From NCBI GenBank assembly GCA_007117175.1, contig SKGZ01000232.1:1-6427 (forward strand): a stretch of 6,427 nucleotides of DNA, read 5' to 3'. Below the pieces are notes generated by a model. That model had not been told where the DNA came from, did no database searches, and saw only the letters and a list, made by a program, of their open reading frames with translations. Position numbers and translations under genes: made by a program. The stretch is from Bacteriovoracales bacterium (GTDB lineage Bacteria; Bdellovibrionota; Bacteriovoracia; Bacteriovoracales; Bacteriovoracaceae). Positions within the stretch are counted from its first letter, which is position 1. The number at the start of each line of letters is the position of its first letter. This document shows, piece after piece, positions 1-5,672 of this stretch.

Positions 1-237
1 CTCAAAAAACAAAAAAAAATCAATCAAGTTCGCTCTTATCTTATTGCCATTCTTTCACTGGCGATTCTCACTTGGCTCTGTCAGGCTTCTTATCTTTTTT
101 GGTCAATGGAAAAGGAATATCCCTCGCAGGTTTTCTTAAATTTAAAAAACTATCAAGTCACGGCCATTATCCCCTTGGGTTTTGCTTTAATGTGGTTGCG
201 ACTGGTTTGCAACTTTTGGCAAGGAAATAAAAATTGA
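1..237 (+). CDS. TRAP transporter small permease, DctQ-like (partial, C-terminal end)
   Basis: This is the last 78 codons of a gene that begins before the window; frame 1 is open from base 1 to the TGA at 235-237. The visible part has a lysine-rich cytoplasmic loop (about residues 2-12), a membrane helix (about 13-30), a polar stretch containing MEKEYPSQ, and a final helix containing IIPLGFALMWLRL. That ending resembles DctQ-family proteins, which finish with an 'iPlgf-lm-lr' helix. DctQ is the four-helix small membrane subunit of tripartite TRAP transporters and pairs with the large permease DctM and a periplasmic binding protein. The strongest support is the gene directly downstream, a clear DctM that overlaps this stop by 4 bases and is therefore probably translationally coupled. 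The substrate cannot be read from this fragment. A nine-A run lies at 11-19. Confidence 0.72.
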   Translation, partial: LKKQKKINQVRSYLIAILSLAILTWLCQASYLFWSMEKEYPSQVFLNLKNYQVTAIIPLGFALMWLRLVCNFWQGNKN

Positions 238-1490
238 TTGCACTCTTACATTTCATTTTGGCCTTATTAGGAGTGCCTCTTTTTTTGGTGATCGGTTCAC
301 TCTCCTTGGCACTTTTCACACAAGCAGAAATTGAGACCTCTGCTGTCATTATTGAATTATATCGTCTCACCAGCTCACCGGCCATGATCACTATCCCTCT
401 TTTTACCTTTGCCGGCTACTTAATGGCCGAATCTAATTCTCCTCAGAGAATGCTACGTTTGGCCAATTGCTTTTTTGGACATCTGCCGGGGGGTGTGGCC
501 ATCGTGGCGCTAATTGTTTGCGCCTTCTTCACTGCATTCACTGGGGCCTCAGGGGTCACCATTATTGCTTTGGGCGGTTTAATCTACCCTATTTTGAAAA
601 AAGAAAAATACAGTGAAAATTTCTCTCTTGGACTAGTGACCACTAGTGGATCATTAGGTCTACTCTTTCCTCCCTCCTTGCCGCTTATTCTCTACGCAGT
701 GGTGGCACAAATTTCAGTGGATCAACTTTTCTTGGCTGGACTGATTCCGGGGACCCTTATTTTACTCATTTTAGCACTCTATGCCAGCTGGCAAGGAAAA
801 GAGATCAAAACCCAATCCTTTGCCGGATTGAGTGAAATGAAGTCTGCTCTGTACGGTGCTCGCTATGAAATTCCCCTACCCTTTATTGTGTTGGGAGGAA
901 TCTATGGAGGATATCTCACCACCACTGAAGTGGCTGCAGTCACATTAAGCTATGTCATTCTCACTGTTTTTATTTTCTACAAAGACTTAAGCTTTCAAAA
1001 AGATTTTTCCAAACTAGCAGCAGAAAGCAGTCTCTTAGTTGGTTCGATTTTAATTATCCTTTGCTGCGCACTGGGGCTAACTAATTATCTTGTAGACGAG
1101 CAAATTCCAGAGCAAGTACTCACACTTATTTCAGACTGGGTTCCCAATAAGTGGATTTTCTTATTAGCGCTCAATGTCTTTTTACTGATTATTGGCTCTT
1201 TTATGGATATTTTTAGTGCGATTATAGTGATCTTGCCACTACTGGTTCCATTAGCCGCTGAATATAACATTCACCCTATTCATATGGCCATTATATTCCT
1301 GACCAACCTTGAAATTGGTTATCTCACACCACCAGTAGGAATTAATCTCTTTATTTCCAGCTTTCGCTTTCAAAAATCCATGGGGCAATTGTACCGGGCC
1401 ACTTTTCCTTATTTTTTGCTACTATTGCTGGCACTGGCCCTGATCACTTACATTCCTGAGATCAGCTTGTTTTGGGTGAAAGATTCTTAA
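234..1490 (+). CDS. dctM: TRAP transporter large permease, DctM family
   Basis: This 418-residue polytopic inner-membrane protein has the usual length for DctM (about 425), the subunit that carries the transport path and uses the sodium or proton gradient to import organic acids delivered by a periplasmic binding protein. Family landmarks are visible: an N-terminal hydrophobic helix with LLGVPLFLVIGS (11-22), FTGASG (102-107), a LGLLFPPSLPLILYAV block (141-156), LFLAGLIPG (165-173), GSFMD (321-325), and NLEIGYLTPPVGINLF near 358-373. The start is a TTG at 234 within the TTGA that also ends the upstream DctQ-like gene. An AAGGA Shine-Dalgarno at 221-225 sits 8 bases ahead, and the resulting N-terminus matches the family, so this start is favoured over internal ATGs. 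The last 69 bp overlap the oppositely oriented VOC gene, and no terminator is visible after the stop. The substrate is unknown; C4-dicarboxylates are only one of several possibilities. Confidence 0.93.
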   Translation: MIALLHFILALLGVPLFLVIGSLSLALFTQAEIETSAVIIELYRLTSSPAMITIPLFTFAGYLMAESNSPQRMLRLANCFFGHLPGGVAIVALIVCAFFTAFTGASGVTIIALGGLIYPILKKEKYSENFSLGLVTTSGSLGLLFPPSLPLILYAVVAQISVDQLFLAGLIPGTLILLILALYASWQGKEIKTQSFAGLSEMKSALYGARYEIPLPFIVLGGIYGGYLTTTEVAAVTLSYVILTVFIFYKDLSFQKDFSKLAAESSLLVGSILIILCCALGLTNYLVDEQIPEQVLTLISDWVPNKWIFLLALNVFLLIIGSFMDIFSAIIVILPLLVPLAAEYNIHPIHMAIIFLTNLEIGYLTPPVGINLFISSFRFQKSMGQLYRATFPYFLLLLLALALITYIPEISLFWVKDS

Positions 1491-1832
1491 TTGTGCTTTC
1501 CATATTCTTTGATCTGGATCAGCAAAAGAAAAAGACTCTGGAGTCTCTTGTTCAATCTTTTGATTCACTCCATGGCAATAATAATAAAGTTCAGTTCTGT
1601 ATTTTAAATCATAAAGGTGTTGAATATCTGAAGAGTAAAAATGAAAAACGAGATCACTGCTTTTTTTCCAACTCTTATTTTCTGCAACGACTAAATCAAA
1701 TCCAGGCAAATGAGCTCGAAATGAAATCTCAGACAAAGACTCTAGCTGACAGTCAAAAACATCTGTTAAAAATTGGGCGTATTTTTGTAAATTTTGGGTT
1801 TTCAGTTGAATTTCAATAACTTGAAAGGACAT
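1422..1832 (-). CDS. Small VOC (glyoxalase/bleomycin-resistance fold) protein, function unknown
   Basis: This 136-residue soluble protein has a pattern suggesting the vicinal oxygen chelate (VOC) fold of two beta-alpha-beta-beta-beta modules. Module 1 (about 1-53) opens with a strand FQVIEIQL and a helix LQKYAQFLTDVFDCQLE, resembling the 'v-dl-ks-aFY-dvlG' opening of VOC proteins. Module 2 (about 60-114) opens with LVFHFYSSDI and ends with FSFADPDQRIWKAQ, resembling the family's 'f-DPdGn-wel' ending. The first-strand histidine and last-strand glutamate that usually bind metal are not present at the expected places, so catalysis as a classical metalloenzyme is doubtful. The recognisable domain ends at about residue 114, exactly where the overlap with dctM begins; residues 115-136 are a non-conserved-looking tail. 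No Shine-Dalgarno precedes the ATG, but a good promoter ends 6 bases before it. A competing plus-strand reading frame at 1472-1819 has no recognisable domain. Confidence 0.68.
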   Translation of the reverse strand: MSFQVIEIQLKTQNLQKYAQFLTDVFDCQLESLSEISFRAHLPGFDLVVAENKSWKKSSDLVFHFYSSDIQHLYDLKYRTELYYYCHGVNQKIEQETPESFSFADPDQRIWKAQLRIFHPKQADLRNVSDQGQCQQ

Positions 1833-1838
1833 GACAAT

Positions 1839-1867
1839 AGTATAAGTTTTACACGCTCGCTTTTCAA
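1839..1867 (-). promoter_or_regulatory. Predicted sigma70-type promoter for the VOC gene (possibly leaderless transcript)
   Basis: On the minus strand there is a -35 box TTGAAA (1862-1867; 5 of 6 to TTGACA), a 17-base spacer (1845-1861), and a -10 box TATACT (1839-1844; 5 of 6 to TATAAT). Only six bases separate the -10 box from the ATG of the VOC gene at 1830-1832. A start of transcription about 7 bases after the -10 would fall on or next to the A of that ATG, which would give a leaderless mRNA. The absence of a Shine-Dalgarno agrees with this. It is a prediction from sequence pattern only. Confidence 0.5.
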
Positions 1868-1888
1868 AGTCTTTTGATGCTTTAACAT
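1861..1888 (+). promoter_or_regulatory. Weak candidate promoter for the secreted protease gene
   Basis: The 62-bp spacer between the divergent VOC and protease genes must hold the protease promoter if that gene has its own. The best plus-strand fit I find is TTTTCA (1861-1866), a 16-base spacer, and TAACAT (1883-1888), each matching 4 of 6 consensus bases and ending 6 bases before the ATG at 1895. This -35 overlaps the -35 of the opposite promoter, so the two would compete. A TATTAT at 1891-1896 overlaps the start codon and has no good -35. The match is poor and should be treated as a hint only. Confidence 0.2.
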
Positions 1889-1894
1889 TGTATT

Positions 1895-2836
1895 ATGATC
1901 AGGTTTTTGATTTTATTCACTTTGACATCATCTCTTATCGCAGGAGCTGACACCATCTATGGAGCAGATCAAAGACAAGAGTACTGGCAGATGCCCACAG
2001 CAAAGCTAGCGACTGCCCATGCTGTAGCCGCACTGATTGATCAATCTGAGCTTAAGCAAATCAAAAGAGGAGTCTATCAAATTCAAGCTGCTACCCATCA
2101 AGAAAAGCATCAACTCTGTCCTAGGGCCAGCTCCTTTGAACAGCAACCAAGCGCTTCCAATTGCAGCGGAGTATTGATTGGGCCAAATCAATTAATCACT
2201 GCCGCTCACTGTGTTGAAGAGCTCACTGAACACTCTGTTTGGAGTTTTCACTATGTTCAATCCAAGGCCTCTCAAGAAAAATATAATTTTATGGTGAACC
2301 AACTCTACAAAACAAAGAAGATCCAAACATTATCTTATCATTATTTCCCCTTAGATGTTGCCCTTATTACCCTCGATCGAGAAGTGATAGGAGTCAAGCC
2401 GCTCAAACTCAGTGAAAATGATTATCAAAAAAATGAAAATGTTCAACTTCTTTCACACCCAAGTGGATTGCCACTTAAACATTCCCACAGAGCTTTAATA
2501 CTAGAGCAGAATGATAATTATTATATTACCAATACCGATGCCTTTCGGGGTAGCTCAGGTGGAGCAATAATCCACTATTCAACAGGTGAGTTTTTAGGAA
2601 TTCTTACCCATGGGGGAACAAAAGACTTTCAAACAACCGCTGATGGCTGCAATGAATACCTGCGTTGCCCACCCTACTCCTACCTTAGTGATACTAGCAT
2701 CTTAACGATTTTAGCAGAACTCTCCAACGAAGAACTGACCCAAAGTGATAGAAATCAATTGCAAGAAAAACTATCTTGCTCAGGAGAAAGGATTTTAAAA
2801 TCCAGTGTTATCTTGAAAGCAATCCAACAGCTATAA
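1895..2836 (+). CDS. Secreted trypsin-like (chymotrypsin-fold) serine protease
   Basis: This 313-residue protein is an exported endopeptidase-like serine hydrolase. An N-terminal signal peptide is visible (MIRFLILF, hydrophobic to about residue 17, ending near LIAGA), so it should act in the periplasm or outside the cell. The catalytic triad is recognisable: His105 in TAAHC, Asp154 in PLDVALI, and Ser221 in GSSGG (219-223). Cys90 and Cys106 flank the histidine in the classic His-loop disulfide arrangement; four further cysteines (75, 252, 258, 295) could form two more bonds. GSSGG replaces the GDSGG of trypsin, and no IVGG-type activation site is obvious, so it is closer to V8/Trypsin_2-like enzymes than to digestive trypsins. 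After the signal comes a YGADQRQ segment that I recall from proteases of Bdellovibrio relatives. About 40 residues after the core form a helical C-terminal tail. The M1 start is chosen because it gives an intact signal peptide, although no Shine-Dalgarno is visible. Natural targets are unknown. Confidence 0.87.
   Translation: MIRFLILFTLTSSLIAGADTIYGADQRQEYWQMPTAKLATAHAVAALIDQSELKQIKRGVYQIQAATHQEKHQLCPRASSFEQQPSASNCSGVLIGPNQLITAAHCVEELTEHSVWSFHYVQSKASQEKYNFMVNQLYKTKKIQTLSYHYFPLDVALITLDREVIGVKPLKLSENDYQKNENVQLLSHPSGLPLKHSHRALILEQNDNYYITNTDAFRGSSGGAIIHYSTGEFLGILTHGGTKDFQTTADGCNEYLRCPPYSYLSDTSILTILAELSNEELTQSDRNQLQEKLSCSGERILKSSVILKAIQQL
2790..2803 (-). terminator. Perfect 14-bp palindrome just after folP; weak terminator candidate
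   Basis: GGATTTTAAAATCC is its own reverse complement and begins 4 bases downstream of the folP stop codon (2808-2810) on the minus strand. It is followed there by TTTCTCC. As RNA it could fold into a 5-bp stem with a TTAA loop. The stem is AT-rich and the U-tract short, so termination would be weak. It lies inside the coding sequence of the convergent protease gene, so the palindrome may also be a chance product of codon use. Confidence 0.22.
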
Positions 2837-3671
2837 AGTTTTTTAAACTCTGTATTAGGTCACTTTGATGCACTCTTAAAATCAACTGATAAGGATGATG
2901 ATCAATTTTTGAAAAAAATTGTGATAAAATAAGCAATTGCATCAGCTCCGTTTTTTTAACATCTTGATCAAATCGTAAAAATGATTTTCTTGAAAGTCCT
3001 AATAGCCAATGACTATGATTAAGTTTTTTCATGATCTGTGGTAGCGCTTTAATGAGTTGATAATTTTGTTCACGTTTTTTAGAAAAACCAAAAGCTGGAT
3101 CAAGATAAAGAGGATTCTTAAGCTGGTGCTGCTGCCAAAAATCTAAAACCTTTTGAAAAAAGTGCAAACAATCTCGCTCTAAATCCTCAGAGCTCACTTC
3201 ACGACAAAAATTGATATGATCATTGGTTTGCTCAAAGTTAGGAATATAGGTGAAACTGGCCACATACCCTATTTGTGAAGACTGTTTCAGCACCTGCAAG
3301 GCACTTTGATAATCACCACTGACATCATTATAAAGCCAATGCCAAGAAGTCTTTTGGTAACGTTGATAAATCTGATGCATCACCTGAGGACGATAAGTAT
3401 CAATGGAAAGAAAAATTTGCTGATCCAGGTATTGATCCAACCAATCACAGGCCAATTGCCATCTTTGCAACTCAGCTTGCTCGCCAATGGATTGATTTTG
3501 AGGGGCGGTTGACTGACCACCAATGTCCATCCAATGACAAAATTCTGCCATTTGCTGCCAGCGTAGATTTAAGTCTTGAAGACTCTGCAACTGATTGCCA
3601 TCAGAAAAAGAATCAGGAGTGATATTCATCACTGCCATGCCGCTTAATTCTAGCTGATTCCAGCGTATCAT
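2808..3671 (-). CDS. folP: Dihydropteroate synthase (divergent)
   Basis: FolP is the cytosolic TIM-barrel enzyme that joins 6-hydroxymethyl-dihydropterin pyrophosphate to p-aminobenzoate, making dihydropteroate for folate synthesis; it is the sulfonamide target. At 287 residues it has the normal length. Visible motifs in order are MNITPDSFSDG (15-25, loop 1), DIGGQSTAP (49-57, loop 2), SIDTYRPQV (89-97), NDVSG (115-119), LDPAFGFSK (190-198), GLSRKSFL (225-232, with the active-site lysine) and LRVH (265-268). Two places deviate: loop 2 is usually GGESTRPG, so the glutamate and arginine are replaced by Gln53 and Ala56, and the usual MHM-x-G-x-P segment is replaced by VASFTYIP (137-144). The core pterin- and phosphate-binding residues remain, so activity is likely. 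The gene starts one base after the ftsH stop (TAG-G-ATG) with no separate Shine-Dalgarno, which suggests coupled translation. Its end overlaps the protease gene by 29 bp. Confidence 0.9.
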   Translation of the reverse strand: MIRWNQLELSGMAVMNITPDSFSDGNQLQSLQDLNLRWQQMAEFCHWMDIGGQSTAPQNQSIGEQAELQRWQLACDWLDQYLDQQIFLSIDTYRPQVMHQIYQRYQKTSWHWLYNDVSGDYQSALQVLKQSSQIGYVASFTYIPNFEQTNDHINFCREVSSEDLERDCLHFFQKVLDFWQQHQLKNPLYLDPAFGFSKKREQNYQLIKALPQIMKKLNHSHWLLGLSRKSFLRFDQDVKKTELMQLLILSQFFSKIDHHPYQLILRVHQSDLIQSLKNFIAVGLLSR

Positions 3672-3672
3672 C

Positions 3673-5586
3673 CTAGGCGGTAATAATCTTACCTGGAATT
3701 TGAGAGCCTGACATTTGCTCTGCCTTTTCTTGCGATTTTTTTTGGGGCTGTGGTTCTTTCAATTCAGGTGTTCCAATGTCTTGTCCATCCACAATTTTCT
3801 TCACCTGCTCTGCATCTAAGGTCTCCCAAAGAATAAGCGCTTCAGAAAGGCGAATCAAGGTCTCTTTATGATCTTCTAAAATCTTACGGGCAAGATCATA
3901 ATTTTTCTGCACAATGGATGAAACCTCTTGATCAATTTTCAAAGAGGTCTCTTGAGAAAAATGGGAATCTGACTCTTGACTCATGCCATAAGCAAAAGGA
4001 TTAGACCTTGAACGAGAAAAATTAATAGGCCCTAATTTCTTAGACATCCCCCATTGGCACACCATATTGCGAGCAAGGTCAGTGGCCCTTTCAATATCAT
4101 TAGAAGCTCCATTCGTCATCTGGCCAAAGATAATTTCCTCTGCACAACGCCCCCCCATTAAGAAAGCGATAAAATTTTCCGCTCTCTCAGAAGTTAAGTT
4201 GAGCATATCCTCATTAGGTAGAGTTTGAGTCACCCCCAAAGCTCCCCCTCTAGGAATAATAGAAACCTTATGAATCGGATCAGTGTAAGGCAAATACATT
4301 CCCACTAAGGTATGCCCCGCTTCATGATAAGCAGTCACCTTCTTTTCTTTCTCGGAAATCACCATAGACTTTCTGGCCACTCCCATTAACACCTTATCTT
4401 TGGCCTGGTCAAAATCAACTTGTCCCACTGACTTCTTATTGGCCCTAGCCGCAATCAAGGCCGCTTCATTCACTAAATTGGCTAAATCTGCTCCGGTAAA
4501 CCCCGGTGTTCCTTTGGCAATCACATCCAAGTCCACATCCTTAGTCAGTGGAATTTTTTTCACGTGAACTGCTAATATAGCCGAACGCCCTTTGACATCC
4601 GGTCGCCCCACAGTCACTCGCCGATCAAATCGTCCAGGCCTTAAGAGTGCGGGATCCAATACATCTAAACGGTTGGTCGCTGCCACTAGGATCACTCCCT
4701 CATGACCAGAAAATCCGTCCATCTCCACTAATAATTGATTGAGTGTTTGTTCACGCTCATCGTGACCGCCTCCCAATCCAGCACCGCGATGGCGCCCCAC
4801 TGCATCGATTTCATCAATAAAGATAATACAAGGAGCGTTCTTCTTTCCTTGCTCGAATAAATCTCGCACCCGCGAAGCTCCCACCCCCACAAACATCTCC
4901 ACGAAGTCAGATCCAGAAATTGAAAAAAATGGCACTCCGGCTTCACCGGCAACCGCCCTGGCCAAAAGAGTTTTCCCCGTCCCAGGAGGCCCAACTAACA
5001 AAACTCCCTTGGGAATTTTTCCCCCAAGATTGGTATACTTTCTGGGATCCTTTAAAAAATCCACAATCTCAACTAATTCCTCTTTCGCTTCATCCACACC
5101 TTTGACATCACTAAAGAGCACCTTTTGATCATTTTCATTCAACATGCGCGCTCTCGATTTGCCAAAGCTCATGGCCTTGCCACCACCTGCTTGGATCTGA
5201 CGAAACAAAAAGTAGAAAACCGCAAAAAGCAAGATCATGGGAAACCAATTGATCAGAATACTAGAAAGCAAACTTTGCTTTTCCTCTTTCTTGTAATTAG
5301 GTGTTAATCCCGCTTCTTCTAAAATGCGAATATAAAATTCTGTGTCTAGATTTCCCACCGATTCAAAAAGATCTCCCCCTTCAAATCCATCCTTAAATTT
5401 TCCTTGAATGACATCTGGCCTTTGAAAGGTCACTTTCTCAATCTGGCCATCTTTCACACTTTGCATAAAATCAGAAAACTGCACTTGCTTCACATTGGCC
5501 GGCTTTTGATCCACCATCTTCATCACCACCGCCAACATTAAAATTACGAAAATCCAAAGTGCAATTGTTTTTTGTTGTTTTTTCAT
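3673..5586 (-). CDS. ftsH: ATP-dependent zinc metalloprotease FtsH
   Basis: FtsH is a membrane-anchored AAA+ protease hexamer that extracts and degrades damaged membrane proteins and short-lived regulators. The 637-residue length is typical. Residues 8-24 form the first membrane helix, about 28-107 a periplasmic domain, and about 108-128 the second helix. The AAA+ module follows with Walker A GPPGTGKT (199-206), pore motif FVG (232-234), Walker B IIFIDEID (254-261) and the second region of homology with arginine fingers Arg316 and Arg319. The zinc protease domain has HEAGH (421-425) with Asp497 in NGASND as the likely third ligand. The last 30 residues are a polar Gln/Lys/Glu-rich tail, as in many FtsH proteins. 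All catalytic residues are intact. An AAGAGG Shine-Dalgarno (5591-5596) sits 4 bases before the ATG. The gene lies between tilS and folP, an arrangement common in bacteria. Confidence 0.98.
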   Translation of the reverse strand: MKKQQKTIALWIFVILMLAVVMKMVDQKPANVKQVQFSDFMQSVKDGQIEKVTFQRPDVIQGKFKDGFEGGDLFESVGNLDTEFYIRILEEAGLTPNYKKEEKQSLLSSILINWFPMILLFAVFYFLFRQIQAGGGKAMSFGKSRARMLNENDQKVLFSDVKGVDEAKEELVEIVDFLKDPRKYTNLGGKIPKGVLLVGPPGTGKTLLARAVAGEAGVPFFSISGSDFVEMFVGVGASRVRDLFEQGKKNAPCIIFIDEIDAVGRHRGAGLGGGHDEREQTLNQLLVEMDGFSGHEGVILVAATNRLDVLDPALLRPGRFDRRVTVGRPDVKGRSAILAVHVKKIPLTKDVDLDVIAKGTPGFTGADLANLVNEAALIAARANKKSVGQVDFDQAKDKVLMGVARKSMVISEKEKKVTAYHEAGHTLVGMYLPYTDPIHKVSIIPRGGALGVTQTLPNEDMLNLTSERAENFIAFLMGGRCAEEIIFGQMTNGASNDIERATDLARNMVCQWGMSKKLGPINFSRSRSNPFAYGMSQESDSHFSQETSLKIDQEVSSIVQKNYDLARKILEDHKETLIRLSEALILWETLDAEQVKKIVDGQDIGTPELKEPQPQKKSQEKAEQMSGSQIPGKIITA

Positions 5587-5638
5587 GGAACCTCTTTCTT
5601 CACCATAAGAACTCTATGATAGGGCCAATCACCCCATA

Positions 5639-5667
5639 AATCTAGTCAGACAGTTCTTGCATGACAA
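5639..5667 (-). promoter_or_regulatory. Candidate internal promoter for ftsH-folP
   Basis: In the 86-bp gap between tilS and ftsH the minus strand reads TTGTCA (5662-5667; 5 of 6 to TTGACA), a 17-base spacer, and TAGATT (5639-5644; 4 of 6 to TATAAT). A transcript from here would carry a leader of about 45 bases. It would allow ftsH-folP to be transcribed separately from tilS. The arms AGTTCTT (5652-5658) and AAGAACT (5607-5613) form a 7-bp inverted repeat; the outer arm lies in the promoter spacer and the inner one in the leader. The -10 match is modest. Confidence 0.33.
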
Positions 5668-5672
5668 TAAAA

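Noticed and set aside
1522..1549. Hairpin AGACT-CCAG-AGTCT followed by a T-rich tract on the minus strand
   Set aside because: It looks like a weak intrinsic terminator, but it lies within the VOC coding region before the conserved FADPDQRIW segment. The stem is short, so it is probably a coincidence of codons.
1472..1819. Plus-strand open frame of 115 codons lying over the VOC gene
   Set aside because: It has no recognisable domain or signal. The opposite strand carries a VOC-like domain pattern and a good promoter, so this frame is most likely an antisense shadow.
2837..2849. AGTTT-TTT-AAACT hairpin directly after the protease stop
   Set aside because: It has only five AT-rich pairs and no T-run behind it, so it is not a credible terminator; it is also folP coding sequence.
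4728..5307. Several short open frames on both strands within ftsH
   Set aside because: ftsH is an unmistakable, fully conserved gene over this stretch; the others have no domain content and are shadows of it.
5632..5639. CCCCATAA, resembling a heat-shock sigma32 -10 box near ftsH
   Set aside because: It is on the plus strand, pointing away from ftsH, and has no CTTGAA-type -35 at the right distance.
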